NCBI RefSeq assembly: GCF_015865035.1
Contig: NZ_JADZGI010000010.1
Location: 1 to 35,585, forward strand
DNA from: Novosphingobium aureum
GTDB taxonomy: Bacteria; Pseudomonadota; Alphaproteobacteria; Sphingomonadales; Sphingomonadaceae
Direction: 5' to 3'
Length of the DNA stretch: 35,585 nucleotides
Positions 22,375-31,151 of this stretch are shown piece by piece (positions within the stretch are counted from its first letter, which is position 1; each line of letters opens with the position of its first letter). The position numbers were made by a program, and so were the translations under genes. The notes under the pieces are model-generated. The model had not been told where the DNA came from. It did no database searches and saw nothing but the letters and a program-made list of their open reading frames with translations.

Positions 22375-23261
22375 CGGACGAGGGCACGCGCCTTGCTGTC
22401 GCGGCGATCCTTGAAACCGTGATGGCAATGCAGTCCGAAATGGCGGCGATGAATGCCAGGCAGGTCGAGATCCTCGACCGCCTGAATCAAATCGACGCCG
22501 GGCTTGCGTCGACGACGGACCTCGTGCCGATGCTGGAGATTATTCTCGCGCGCCTCATTGAAGATCGGGAGCGCCAGGCCGAGGGCTTTGAACGGACCGC
22601 CGAACTGGCCGCTTTCGCCCATGCCGCCGCGAGTGGGCAGGGGGCACCGTTGCCGGACGAGGTTGCAGATCACGCATTATTGAAGCGTTTTGCCTATCTG
22701 CAACCGGCCGATCGCGAGCCAAGTGATCCGGCCCTTGCGCGCTGGAGGCGGGAGGTAAAGCGCGCTTCTGCAGAAGAACTGACCAAGGTTCTGAAGGCCC
22801 AGTATATGCCGTCGCCGACGGAGCCAGTTGACGTTCGGGTGCTACGTTTTCGCTTGGCTGCGATTACGCGCGATGAACTCAAGGCGCGCGGCGCTGTGTT
22901 GCCGCCCGCGCGTCCACCGGCCATCGTTCGCGATCATTCCGTCATGTCGAAGCAGGCGCGCATCGCCGAACTCGCCGCACTCTGGCGGGCGGGCGATAGC
23001 CTTGCTCTCCACGGCGATGCCGAACTTGCCGGTGCGATTGACTATATGGGGCGAACCCGGGCTCGTCTCTTGGCCGAGGGAAATTCTCCCGAGTTGGTCG
23101 ATGACTTGATGGAACAACTTCACGAGAAAATTGGCGATGAGATGGCTGGCGGGCAGGTTGTGAAGCGCCAAACTACCCCTGGGTATGATGCAGCTGATCG
23201 AGAAAATGGCAAAGATTCTGAGCTGGGAGCGGCCCGCGAAACGGACCCAGATGTTCGCTAG
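22371..23261 (+). CDS. hypothetical protein translationally coupled to the relaxase
   Basis: I do not recognise the family. The 296-residue protein starts at an ATG that overlaps the relaxase stop. The first 75 residues are heptad-like (LAVAAILETVMAMQSEMAAM, VEILDRLNQID, MLEIILARLIEDRERQ) and probably form a coiled coil. The middle has LLKRFAYLQPADREPSDPALARWRREVKRASAEELTKVLKAQYMP, and the end is acidic and polar. There are no transmembrane segments or enzymatic motifs. Coupling to the relaxase suggests a role in relaxosome assembly or delivery to the secretion channel. Confidence 0.8.
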   Translation: MTDEGTRLAVAAILETVMAMQSEMAAMNARQVEILDRLNQIDAGLASTTDLVPMLEIILARLIEDRERQAEGFERTAELAAFAHAAASGQGAPLPDEVADHALLKRFAYLQPADREPSDPALARWRREVKRASAEELTKVLKAQYMPSPTEPVDVRVLRFRLAAITRDELKARGAVLPPARPPAIVRDHSVMSKQARIAELAALWRAGDSLALHGDAELAGAIDYMGRTRARLLAEGNSPELVDDLMEQLHEKIGDEMAGGQVVKRQTTPGYDAADRENGKDSELGAARETDPDVR

Positions 23262-23380
23262 CGCTTTTTCCGATAGGCGACCAACCAAGCCGTTCCAACG
23301 AGATTTTAGAAGGCATGAGAGCGGACATTCAGACTATGAAAGGGCTTGGCCAGAGCAGACCCTTTAGGCGTTCGCTGATG
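23262..23380. other. boundary between mob module and efflux module
   Basis: A short unannotated gap where plus-strand mob genes meet minus-strand genes. No repeat or insertion sequence end is seen. Confidence 0.4.
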
Positions 23381-23880
23381 CTAGTGTCCATCGTCAGAGT
23401 CCGAGCGGAGGGTTGTCGGATTGCTTCCGATGATAATCCCACCATCTTCCGGCAGATTGTTTTGCGAATTTGCTCCAAGCGGCCCCAGCTGGAAAAATAG
23501 CGATTCCCATAGATCGATTGCCCCGATGACCGGCGCGCCGCTTCACCAAGGGAGGTCAGTTCATAGACCCTGCAGTCGGCAGGGGGTGGCAGCGCCCGCC
23601 GGCTTATGATTCCGGCTTCTTCGAGCTCGCGCAGCCGGCGCGCCAGGATATTGGCTGAGACAGCGGGGATGGCCGCTCTGATCCCGGAGAAGCGCGCTGG
23701 CCCGTCGCCAAGAACACGCATGATGCTCAGGTTCCATTTGGCGGAAAGAATGTCCTCTGCAATCGAAGGTGGATCTTCTCTGCCTGCCTTCGACTTCACG
23801 TCTCGGACGCCCGCAAACCAAGCCCCTCTTGTACCGACGACATCGCCGGAGGCTCGACCAAGTGCTGCGCAACCTTTCAC
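23381..23880 (-). pseudogene. HxlR-family transcriptional regulator with apparent frameshift
   Basis: HxlR proteins are winged-helix regulators, often of stress or efflux genes. The N-terminal part reads MKGCAALGRASGD, SIAEDILSAKWNLSIMRVL, then the winged helix GPARFSGIRAAIPAVSANILARRLRELEEAGIISRRALPP and RVYELTSLGEAA, all typical. After that, near 23538, the frame ceases to resemble the family. One base away the DNA reads PVIGAIDLWESLFFQLGPLG, which matches the usual HxlR C-terminus and stops at 23381. The most economical explanation is a one-base deletion in a GCGGCGCGCC tract, real or from sequencing. The uncorrected frame runs to 23329 as a 183-residue product. It is followed on the same strand, in the transcribed direction, by the oriT module, so it is not part of the pump operon. 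Confidence 0.7.
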
Positions 23881-23936
23881 TTATTGCCATGGAACATCAC
23901 TCGATAGATCGGATCTCGTCCTGAAGATGGCGCTGC

Positions 23937-26900
23937 TCATGCCAGGCGTTCCCGTGGCGCCGGGCCGTGCGCGGTGGCCTGCGTCGCCGACCGGTCATCG
24001 CCTGATGGCGGCGCGATGCGATACCAGAGTGCGTAGAGCGCGGGCAGGAACAACAGGGTAAGGACGGTTCCGCCCAAGGTGCCGCCAATCAGCGTCACCG
24101 CCATGGATCCCCAGAACACCGAACTGATGAGCGGCACGAACGCCAGCACGGCAGCCAGCGCTGTCAGGATGACGGGACGCGAACGCTGGACCGTCGCCTC
24201 GACCACCGCATCAAAAGGAGACAGTCCGGCATGCTCGTTGTCGTGGATCTGGCCCATGAGGATCAGCGTGTTGCGCATCAGGATGCCCGCGAGCGCGATA
24301 AGCCCCAGGATTGCGTTGAACCCGAAGGGCTGGCCCGTCAGCAACAGGATCGGCACCACCCCAACCAGGCCGAGCGGCGCTGTCAGCAGGACGATCCACA
24401 TTGCAGACAGGCTGCGCACCTGAAGGATGATCACGATCATCATCAGCACGATCATGATAGGGAAAATCGGCGCAAGCGCGGCATTGGCCTTGCCAGCCTC
24501 CTCGATCGAGCCCGCCATGTCGATATGATAGCCGACCGGCAGATCGTCGATGATCGGCTGCAGCTTCTTCATCATCGCCGCCGATACGTCGGGCGGCTGA
24601 AGCCCATCGGCGATATCGCCGCGCACCGTGATGGTCGGTACCCGGTTGCGGCGCTGGAGGATCGGGTCCTCCATACGGACTTCCATCCGGCCAATCTGGC
24701 TGACCGGGATGCGCTGCCCGTCCGCGCCGGTGAGGGTGTAGTCGCCGATACGCGCCGGATCGAGCCGATCGGGCCCCTCAGAGCGCACTACGACATCGAC
24801 GGTACGGATGTCTTCGCGAGCCTGACTCACGGTGACGCCGGTCAAGAGGAACTGAAGCTGTTGCGCTACGTCGCTGGAGGAGAGGCCAATCGCGCGCAGG
24901 CGATCCTGGTCGAGCACGAAGTGCAGCGCGGGCGCCCGCTCACTCCAGTCACTGTTGACGGTGCGCATCATGGGATCGGCTTGAAGTACGTTCTGGACCT
25001 TGGCCGCGATGGAGCGGACCGTTGCGAGATCGGGTCCGTTGACACGGAAGGCGACAGGGAACGGCGAATAAGGACCAAACACGAGCTGCGTCGCGCGCAC
25101 GCGTGCGGCAGGCGCGAGCCCATCTGACGCAGCCCGGCGCAAGCGGACCTTGAGCGCATCACGCGATTCCTCATCCGGCGTGCGCACGATGATCTTCGCG
25201 AACGACGGATCGGGCAACTCAGGCGAAAGGGACATGAAGAAGCGAGGAGCGCCTTGTCCGACATAGGTTGTGACGACCTTGGCTTCCGGCTGCTTGCGCA
25301 GCCAGGCCTCAACCTCCTGGGCGGATTTCGCCGTCTGGGCGATCGCAGTGCCCTTTGGCATCTGCACCTCGACCAACACTTCGGGCCGGTCGGAAGTGGG
25401 AAAGAACTGCTTCTTCACCAGCGGCATACCCGCGCCGGCAACAAGGAATGCGCCAAGGGTCGCCAGTGCGACCAGCTTCTTACGGCACACCGCCCAACCT
25501 ATGACCCGGCGCACCTTCTGATAGCGCGGCGTCTCATAGATCGCGGAATGCCCGCCTTCAACCGGCTTGATATTGGGCAGCAGCTTCACGCCCATATAAG
25601 GGGTGAAGATCACCGCCACGAACCAGGAGGCGATGAGGGCAAAGCCGACGACCCAGAAAATGTTGCCGGCATACTCGCCAGCCGTGGACTGGGCAAAGCC
25701 GACCGGCATCAGACCGATGACCGTCAGCAGCGTGCCCGCCAGCATCGGTGCAGCCGTGTGGCTCCAGGCATAGGCCGAGGCCTTGATGCGGTCGTAACCT
25801 TCCTCCATCTTCACGACCATCATCTCGATGGCGATGATGGCGTCATCGACCAGAAGGCCAAGCGCGAGGATGAGCGCGCCCAGCGTGATGCGGTCGAGGA
25901 CCCGGCCAGTCGCCCACATGATGACCAGCACCACCGCAAGCGTCAGCGGCACGGCGGCCGCGACGACGATGCCTACCCGCCAGCCGAGGCTGACGAGGCT
26001 GACGATCATCACGATCGCAAGCGCCTCCAGGAATGTATGCATGAACTGGTCGACGGCTTCGCTGATGTTCACGGCCTGATCGGTCACCGGCGTCAGGCTC
26101 ATCCCCACCGGCAGCTCGGACGAGATTTTCGCGATCTCTGCCTTGAGCGATTTGCCAAGATCGAGACCGTTCCAGCCCTCTCGCATGATGACACCAAGCA
26201 GAATGGCGGGTTCGCCCTCGCTGCGAACCAGGAATGTCGCCGGATCCTCATAGCCGCGCGTCACTTTGGCGATATCAGACAGGCGCAGTGTCCGGCCGTT
26301 GGCGACAATCGGCACATCACGGATCTTGGTCATGTCGTCGAAGGCGCCATCCAGGCGCACCACGGTTTGTTGACCCTTCGTTTCGATCGCGCCGGCAGGG
26401 GTGATCAGATTCTGGCTCGCAAGCGCCGTGAAGATATCGCGAGGGGATACACCCAGGGTCGCCAAACGCTCTTGGGCGAACTCGACATAGATGCGTTGGG
26501 GACGCTCGCCAACGATGTTGATCTTGTTGACGCCGGGAACGTGGAGCAATCGCTGGCGCAGGCTCTCCGCTTCGCGCACGAGCAGCCGCTGCGGTTCGCC
26601 CTTTGCCTTCAGCGCGTAAAGAGCGAAGGTGACGTCGCCATATTCGTCGTTGATGAAAGGCCCGACGACGCCTTGAGGCAGTCTTGCGGCTTCATCGCCC
26701 AGTTTCTTGCGTGCCTGGTAGAATTGCTCCGGCACGTCTTTGGGGGGCGTCTTGTCGATCAGCGTCAGCGTGGTGAAGGCAAGGCCGGGCCGCGTGAAGG
26801 TTTCACTGCGATCGTAATAGCGCAGCTCCTGCAACCGCTTCTCGAGTGGCTCGGCGACCTGGTCCTGCATTTCCTGTGCGGTTGCGCCAGGCCAAGCGGT

Positions 26901-27074
26901 GACCACGGTCATGACCTTGATGGTAAAGCTGGGATCTTCCGCGCGGCCAAGGCTGAGGAAAGAGAAGATACCCGCACCGACGATGGCAATCAGGAAGAAA
27001 AGAGTGACGGATTTCTCGCGCACGGCGAGCGCGGAGAGGTTGAAACCCCGCTTTTCGGGCGCATGCTCGCTCAC
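23937..27074 (-). CDS. RND-family multidrug efflux permease
   Basis: Inner-membrane proton-driven pump, 1045 residues, full length for the AcrB/HAE-like family. The order is normal: TM1 (VTLFFLIAIVGAGIFSFLSL), a large periplasmic loop with AWPGATAQEMQDQVAEPLEKR, six central helices with LGLLVDDAIIAIEMM (the TM4 aspartate pair of the proton relay), a second loop starting FFPTSDRPEVLVEVQMP, and closing helices ending LTLLFLPALYALWYR. Where AcrB has the TM10 lysine (KN), this protein reads MRNTLILM, so arginine replaces lysine. Its GTG at 27074 overlaps the adaptor stop (GTGA). Substrate cannot be read from the sequence. Its natural outer-membrane factor is only a remnant at 28942; the paralogue at 32339-33790 may serve it. 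Confidence 0.95.
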   Translation of the reverse strand: MSEHAPEKRGFNLSALAVREKSVTLFFLIAIVGAGIFSFLSLGRAEDPSFTIKVMTVVTAWPGATAQEMQDQVAEPLEKRLQELRYYDRSETFTRPGLAFTTLTLIDKTPPKDVPEQFYQARKKLGDEAARLPQGVVGPFINDEYGDVTFALYALKAKGEPQRLLVREAESLRQRLLHVPGVNKINIVGERPQRIYVEFAQERLATLGVSPRDIFTALASQNLITPAGAIETKGQQTVVRLDGAFDDMTKIRDVPIVANGRTLRLSDIAKVTRGYEDPATFLVRSEGEPAILLGVIMREGWNGLDLGKSLKAEIAKISSELPVGMSLTPVTDQAVNISEAVDQFMHTFLEALAIVMIVSLVSLGWRVGIVVAAAVPLTLAVVLVIMWATGRVLDRITLGALILALGLLVDDAIIAIEMMVVKMEEGYDRIKASAYAWSHTAAPMLAGTLLTVIGLMPVGFAQSTAGEYAGNIFWVVGFALIASWFVAVIFTPYMGVKLLPNIKPVEGGHSAIYETPRYQKVRRVIGWAVCRKKLVALATLGAFLVAGAGMPLVKKQFFPTSDRPEVLVEVQMPKGTAIAQTAKSAQEVEAWLRKQPEAKVVTTYVGQGAPRFFMSLSPELPDPSFAKIIVRTPDEESRDALKVRLRRAASDGLAPAARVRATQLVFGPYSPFPVAFRVNGPDLATVRSIAAKVQNVLQADPMMRTVNSDWSERAPALHFVLDQDRLRAIGLSSSDVAQQLQFLLTGVTVSQAREDIRTVDVVVRSEGPDRLDPARIGDYTLTGADGQRIPVSQIGRMEVRMEDPILQRRNRVPTITVRGDIADGLQPPDVSAAMMKKLQPIIDDLPVGYHIDMAGSIEEAGKANAALAPIFPIMIVLMMIVIILQVRSLSAMWIVLLTAPLGLVGVVPILLLTGQPFGFNAILGLIALAGILMRNTLILMGQIHDNEHAGLSPFDAVVEATVQRSRPVILTALAAVLAFVPLISSVFWGSMAVTLIGGTLGGTVLTLLFLPALYALWYRIAPPSGDDRSATQATAHGPAPRERLA

Positions 27075-28156
27075 TGCGTGGCTCCCGGCACGGGCGCAAT
27101 GCGCACGGCCTGACCCGCGTGCAGCATATGGGCTCCCATGGCGACGAAGCGCTCGCCTGCCTTGAGGCCCGAGGCGATCGTCGCGGTCTCCTCGCCGACA
27201 GCCGCGATCTTAACCGGCCGCCAAGCGATCTTGGCGGGCGAGCCGGAGCGGATCACCCAGACACCGGGGCCCTTCCCCTCGTCCAGGATCGCGCCGAGCG
27301 GCACCACGGTCGATGATGCCTCTCCGGGCTGCGCCAAGGAAACGGTCACCGTCGACCCGAGCGGAGCATCGGCCGGTGCACCTTCGAGGACGTAGCGGGC
27401 TTCGAACGTGCGCGTGGCGGGATCGGCAGCATCGGAAAGCTGGCGCAGGCGCGCCGTCCCGGTCGCGCCGCCATACGTGCGTGCGCGGGCCGGCGATCCG
27501 ACCGCCGGCCGGATCGTCTCGGGCAATTGCACGAGCGCCTCGCGTGGGCCGGACCGGGCCAGCCGGACGACAACCTGGCCTGCCGCCACCACTTGTCCGG
27601 GTTCCGCGAGCGTCTCGACGACCGTCCCGTCGGCATCGGCCACAAGCAGGCTGTAATTCGCTTCGTTGCGCGAAACCCGGGCCTGCGCTTCCGCCGCCGC
27701 GAGCTGAGCACGGGCCGAATCCGCGGCGGCCTTTGCCTGATCGTAAGTGGAAGCCGAGACCGCTCCTGCGCCGACGAGGTCGCGCAGACGCTTCTCGTCA
27801 GCTGCGGTCTGCACCGAGCGTGCACGCGCGGCCCGCACCGCTTCTTGCGATGCCCGCGTTGCAAGCGCAAGATCGGTCTGATCGATCCGCATAAGCGGCT
27901 GGCCGCGCCGTACGAGCTTTCCGGCATTTACGAGGCGTTCGATCACTTTCCCGCCGACCCGAAAACCCAGATCGCTCTGCACACGGGCTGCGACGATGCC
28001 GGTGAATTCGCGATTGGTTCCGCCCTGTGACGCGGACGTCATCACCCTTACCAAGGGCGGCTCCGTACGCGGGTCGCCATCCGCCTTGCTGCATGCTGCG
28101 AGGGAAAGCGGGAGAGCCAGGACGCTAAGGCCTGCTCCTAGAAAACGACTCGACAA
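27071..28156 (-). CDS. RND periplasmic adaptor (membrane fusion protein), lipoprotein
   Basis: Links pump and outer-membrane channel. A short signal sequence (LGAGLSVLALPLSLAAC) ends in a lipobox with the acylated cysteine. Then GIVAARVQSDLGFRVGGKV and GKLVRRGQPLMRID form the lipoyl half, followed by an alpha-hairpin coiled coil (about residues 100-160) and VADADGTVVETLAEPGQVV. I place the start at TTG 28156, eight bases behind GGAGG, rather than ATG 28186. In the paralogous locus the interval between the equivalent ATG and this point is two bases shorter, so that ATG is not conserved in frame. A 9-bp inverted repeat (TCCTCCAAA-c-TTTGGAGGA, 28164-28182) encloses the ribosome binding site, which could control translation. 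Confidence 0.9.
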   Translation of the reverse strand: MSSRFLGAGLSVLALPLSLAACSKADGDPRTEPPLVRVMTSASQGGTNREFTGIVAARVQSDLGFRVGGKVIERLVNAGKLVRRGQPLMRIDQTDLALATRASQEAVRAARARSVQTAADEKRLRDLVGAGAVSASTYDQAKAAADSARAQLAAAEAQARVSRNEANYSLLVADADGTVVETLAEPGQVVAAGQVVVRLARSGPREALVQLPETIRPAVGSPARARTYGGATGTARLRQLSDAADPATRTFEARYVLEGAPADAPLGSTVTVSLAQPGEASSTVVPLGAILDEGKGPGVWVIRSGSPAKIAWRPVKIAAVGEETATIASGLKAGERFVAMGAHMLHAGQAVRIAPVPGATQ

Positions 28157-28196
28157 GGCTGATTCCTCCAAACTTTGGAGGAGCATTGTTTCCCTG

Positions 28197-28218
28197 TGAC
28201 GTTTATGTCAATAGGTCA
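28197..28218 (-). promoter_or_regulatory. TetR-type operator and -35 element ahead of the adaptor gene
   Basis: On the minus strand the 22 bases begin TGACCTATTGACAT and end CGTCA, one mismatch from the TGACC-N12-GGTCA pattern of the other three sites. It contains a TTGACA -35 hexamer. Position between tetR and the adaptor gene implies a second controlled promoter inside the cluster. Confidence 0.65.
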
Positions 28219-28230
28219 CTGGTCATCATA

Positions 28231-28851
28231 TCACGGAGCTAGGCTGCGCAGAATAAGGCTCATCACTTCAGCTGGAGCTTCGGGAAGCAGGTCAAGATTG
28301 CGCTCGAGATGAAGCGGGTCGACGAAGGGCATCATCGCATAGAAGATTGCCCGGCAAGTCTCGTCGAGCGGCGTCTTGCGCTCGAACTCGCCATTTTCCC
28401 GGCCGCTCTTGATGATTTCGGCCAGCATGTCGTTTAGCGTCTGCTTATATGCAAGGGATGAACCCCATTGCTCAGCGGCAGAATGGGCCGTGATGTCATA
28501 AATCTTGCGATCATGGAAAAAGAGGTCGACGCTTCGGGTCGTCAGGCTTTTGAACATGCGACGAAGACGATCTGTCGCGCCGCTGCCTTGATCAATCGCA
28601 GCGCGTGCCTCTGATAGGATCTGCTCTAGTCGCGAACCGCAGATCGCTTCCCCGATCGCCTGCTTCGACTCGAAGAAACGATAGATATAGGCCTTTGAGA
28701 ATCCGATCTCCTTGGCGAGGTCGGCTACGGTCGTCTTGGCATAGCCATAGCGAGCAAAGCATTCGTGTGCCGCCGCGATGATCTGGTCGCGCACGGCATG
28801 TTCGGCGGGCCCTCGGACCGGGGCGTCATTGGTGTTGGTATTGCTGCTCAT
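28231..28851 (-). CDS. TetR-family repressor of the efflux locus, copy 1
   Basis: A 206-residue TetR regulator. Helix-turn-helix: RDQIIAAAHECFARYGYAKT, TVADLAKEIGFSKAYIYRFFES. The ligand-binding half has SLTTRSVDLFFHDRKIYDI and a conserved C-terminus PLHLERNLDLLPEAP. It is about 85% identical by eye to the copy at 33881-34495, with the differences mostly in the ligand-binding part. It lies between the divergent outer-membrane-factor remnant and the co-directional adaptor-pump pair, with candidate operators on both sides. It probably represses its own locus and releases on binding a pump substrate. Confidence 0.92.
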   Translation of the reverse strand: MSSNTNTNDAPVRGPAEHAVRDQIIAAAHECFARYGYAKTTVADLAKEIGFSKAYIYRFFESKQAIGEAICGSRLEQILSEARAAIDQGSGATDRLRRMFKSLTTRSVDLFFHDRKIYDITAHSAAEQWGSSLAYKQTLNDMLAEIIKSGRENGEFERKTPLDETCRAIFYAMMPFVDPLHLERNLDLLPEAPAEVMSLILRSLAP

Positions 28852-28879
28852 CGCTCAAGCATAATGACACATGACGCGA

Positions 28880-28912
28880 TTGACAAAGAGTGACCATTAT
28901 ATATATCGGTCA
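28880..28912 (+). promoter_or_regulatory. promoter and TetR operator of the outer-membrane-factor remnant
   Basis: TTGACA (28880-28885), a 16-base spacer and TATATC (28902-28907) form a promoter pointing at 28942. The operator TGACC-N12-GGTCA (28891-28912) covers the spacer and the -10, so a bound repressor would block it. The arrangement is repeated at 33820-33852. Confidence 0.75.
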
Positions 28913-28941
28913 TATCCTACTATTTGCGTCCTGAGGAAGCG

Positions 28942-29052
28942 ATGCGTCCCCTGAACTCGATTCTTTCCGCCATCGGCGGCTCCGTCCTTGTTGCCGGCTG
29001 CGCAGTTGGGCCACGCTATGTAGCCCCGGTGTCAATGCAGCCGGCCGCTTTT
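28942..29052 (+). pseudogene. outer-membrane factor (NodT-like), N-terminal remnant
   Basis: The first 37 codons match the intact outer-membrane factor at 32339-33790: a lipoprotein signal (GGSVLVAGC) followed by AVGPRYVAPVSMQPAAF. After about 29052 the similarity ends and the frame reads unrelated sequence. The start at ATG 28942 follows TGAGGAAG, as in the intact copy. The promoter and operator are still present. The gene has lost more than 90% of its length, probably through a rearrangement that brought in the fragment-rich region to its right. Confidence 0.85.
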
Positions 29053-29122
29053 ACGAGCGGGCCGGCGGACCATTCGCGATCGCATCGTTTCGTGCTCTTG
29101 GCGGAGGATGGAGCGCCACGGG

Positions 29123-29575
29123 TTAATCACCAACGAAATTCGGCTCTTTCGATTGACAGGCGCAGACTTTTGAGAGCCTGCTGGAAGGCAAGGCCGGATC
29201 GATCTGCCGCAGGATCGGCGGGTTCGATCCCGCGAGTTTGACGGGATCGAGCGGATCGGGACGTAAAAGTTGCCTGGCTTCCTCGATCTCGGCTCCGAGG
29301 TCGTCCCAACCGATAATCTCTTCAATGGCGCTGATGAGGATCTGCGCCGCTGTCCCTTGCATCAATGATGGCAGTTCCGAGACGGGCCAGCAGACGAATT
29401 TCGCCATTGATAGTGCGTTTGTCGCGTTTGAGCGCAGCCTCTTCCCGTCTCTCGGCACAGCGGTGAAGAAGGGTGGAAAGCGAAACGTCCGCTTACGAGA
29501 TTGCCGAGGGCGATAGCCGACATAGCGCGGCACCGCCTTTCTCGAGATGCATGCGCTTCTAGACTGATCCGCCAC
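29123..29575 (-). CDS. hypothetical reading frame in the fragment region
   Basis: No family is recognised. The segment from the internal methionine (MAKFVCWPVSELPSLMQG, then ISAIEEIIGWDDLGAEIEEA and LLRPDPLDPVKLAG) has protein-like composition. The upstream third is arginine-rich and the end (CACQSKEPNFVGD) looks random. It is probably a gene fragment joined to the outer-membrane-factor remnant rather than a working gene. Confidence 0.3.
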   Translation of the reverse strand: MADQSRSACISRKAVPRYVGYRPRQSRKRTFRFPPFFTAVPRDGKRLRSNATNALSMAKFVCWPVSELPSLMQGTAAQILISAIEEIIGWDDLGAEIEEARQLLRPDPLDPVKLAGSNPPILRQIDPALPSSRLSKVCACQSKEPNFVGD

Positions 29576-29653
29576 GTTTCAAATCCCAGAATTTTGACGT
29601 AGGCGACTTCTCTATCTTACGTTGATAGCGATAACATCTATAGGAGGGGAAAG

Positions 29654-29809
29654 GTGAAGAGGCATCTGATGATGGCCCTAGGCTGTCTGGTTTGGGGTGC
29701 AGCAGCGGCAGCAGCACAGCCTGACACAGACGTGCAGGCTGGTCCGTCGAGGAGCAGGTTGTTGGTTCTGACCGACAGAAGTGGCTCGGTTTGTCTGAAC
29801 AGCCTTTGA
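29654..29809 (+). pseudogene. start of an exported-protein gene, truncated
   Basis: A strong ribosome binding site (AGGAGGGG) precedes GTG 29654. The product begins with a Sec signal peptide (MKRHLMMALGCLVWGAAAAA, cut after AAAQ) and continues for about 30 residues before a stop near the end of an IS3 fragment. A real exported protein would be longer, so the IS side has probably replaced its body. Confidence 0.5.
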
Positions 29810-29851
29810 CGTTTGATAAGTGGACCGTCTGCGGTTGGGTTGTTCAAGCTG

Positions 29852-29912
29852 GCGGCTGCGGGGCGTCATGTAGGTCGGGCGTAGCCCGGCCGGAGTGACG
29901 CCCCGCAGCCGC
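29852..29912. repeat. 17-bp perfect nested hairpin at the end of an IS3 fragment
   Basis: GCGGCTGCGGGGCGTCA (29852-29868) pairs perfectly with 29896-29912. The 27-base interior holds a second stem, CGGGC-gta-GCCCG. It lies just behind the stop of the IS3 OrfB fragment and could stop transcription in either direction or be a REP-like element. Confidence 0.7.
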
Positions 29913-29919
29913 AGTCAAT

Positions 29920-30351
29920 TCACGCTGCCACGGCCTGTGGCAGATTGTCAAAGTAGGTTTGATCAGGCGTACGCCCACCGAGGCTCGAGTGAGGTCTCCG
30001 GGCGTTGTAGAAGCCCAGATATCGGCCGATCGAACTGCGCGATTCGCTGACCGAGGCGTAGGCGTGCAGGTAGACTTCCTCGTACTTCACCGAGCGCCAC
30101 AGCCGCTCGACCACCACATTGTCGCGCCAGGCGCCGCGCCCGTCCATGCTTATGGCAATGCCCTCGCGCCGCAGCACGCCGGTGAAGGCCTGGCTGGTGA
30201 ATTGGCTGCCCTGATCCGTATTGAAAATCTCCGGCTTGCCATAGCGCGCCAAGGCTTCCTCGAGCGCTTCCACGCAGAAATCGGCTTCCAGCGTGATCGA
30301 AATCCGGTGGCTGAGGACCTTGCGGCTGAACCAGTCGACTACGCAGGCATG
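29920..30351 (-). pseudogene. IS3-family OrfB, C-terminal fragment
   Basis: The recognisable part starts at VVDWFSRKVLSHRISI and runs through EIFNTDQGSQFTSQAF, DGRGAWRDNVVVERLW and RYLGFYNARRPHSSLGGRTP, the standard end of an IS3 OrfB (second Asp and the Glu of the DDE set). Upstream of about 30351 the frame is antisense to an oxidoreductase fragment and carries no transposase sequence, so the N-terminal half, including the first catalytic Asp, is gone. It is a different IS from the one at the window ends. Confidence 0.85.
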
Positions 30352-31023
30352 CGAGGCGTCGAAGGACGTAATGCCGAAGCGGCCCGACCACTCCAGGCCG
30401 AGGGCGAAGAGCGGGTGCATCCGATCGAGATGGATGTCCTTTCCGAAGATAGCTGCGCGGCGGCCGTGGAAGCGATCCATGCAGCCAACCTCCATCTCGA
30501 CGTTGTGGTGAACAACGCCGGCATGCTGATGAACGGCATGGCGGAGACGTTCACGCCCGACCAGTTCTTGACGATTCTCGACACCAACGCCGTGTCCTGG
30601 TTGCGCGTAAATCGCGCGGTCCTGCCGATGATGCGCGAGCAGGGGCACGGAACGATCGTCTACGTGGGAAGCACCACGAGCTACATTCCCGAGCCCTTCA
30701 TCGGGGTCTACGAGGCGAGCAAGGCGGCGGGCGACGCGCTGGCGCGAGCGATGGCTTTGGAAATCCGACCGTTCGGGATCGACAGCCTATTCCTCGTGCC
30801 GGGCGCCTTCCCCGTCGGCACCGATCACTTCGCCGATGCGCATACAGGAGACGACAGGGGGCGGGTTGATCACGTCTTCATCGACGGGCAAGCCAAGGGC
30901 GCTGATGTCATCGCCGAGACGATGGGTGAAGCGCAGGCTCGCTTCATTGAGAGACTCGGTTTCGTCGATCTTCTCGCGCCAATGCAACGAAGGATGCTAA
31001 ACGTGCCAGAACGGCCCTGTTAG
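30345..31023 (+). pseudogene. short-chain dehydrogenase/reductase, truncated and internally deleted
   Basis: NAD(P)-dependent SDR lacking its cofactor-binding start: the sequence begins at GMRGVEGRNAEAARPLQAEG, continues with EMDVLSED, VVVNNAGMLMNG, then HGTIVYVGSTTSYIPEPFIGVYEASKAA, which holds the catalytic Ser, Tyr and Lys (Y-x3-K). After GTDHFADAHTGDD the expected loop is missing and a C-terminal segment (FIERLGFVDLLAP) follows directly, so there is probably an internal deletion too. The left break coincides with the break of the IS3 fragment on the other strand. The open frame continues left to 29959, but that part is antisense to the transposase. Confidence 0.75.
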
Positions 31024-31151
31024 CGCTGCCGCTCAGCGTCTTGGCAGAAGTGGGCTGTCGCTAGCACTGGAGTGAATATCCGCCACTCGTTATTTGGCCA
31101 TCAGGCAGCAGTCCAGGTAACCACTTTCTCGAAAGCTTATAGTGCCAAGCG

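Noticed and set aside
25254..27113. 619-codon plus-strand open frame
   Set aside because: Antisense to the RND pump gene; composition is His/Arg/Asp-rich with no domain, as expected from the complement of a GC-rich coding frame.
29959..30344. N-terminal extension of the SDR frame
   Set aside because: This part is the complement of the IS3 OrfB fragment; only the sequence after about 30345 is oxidoreductase-like.
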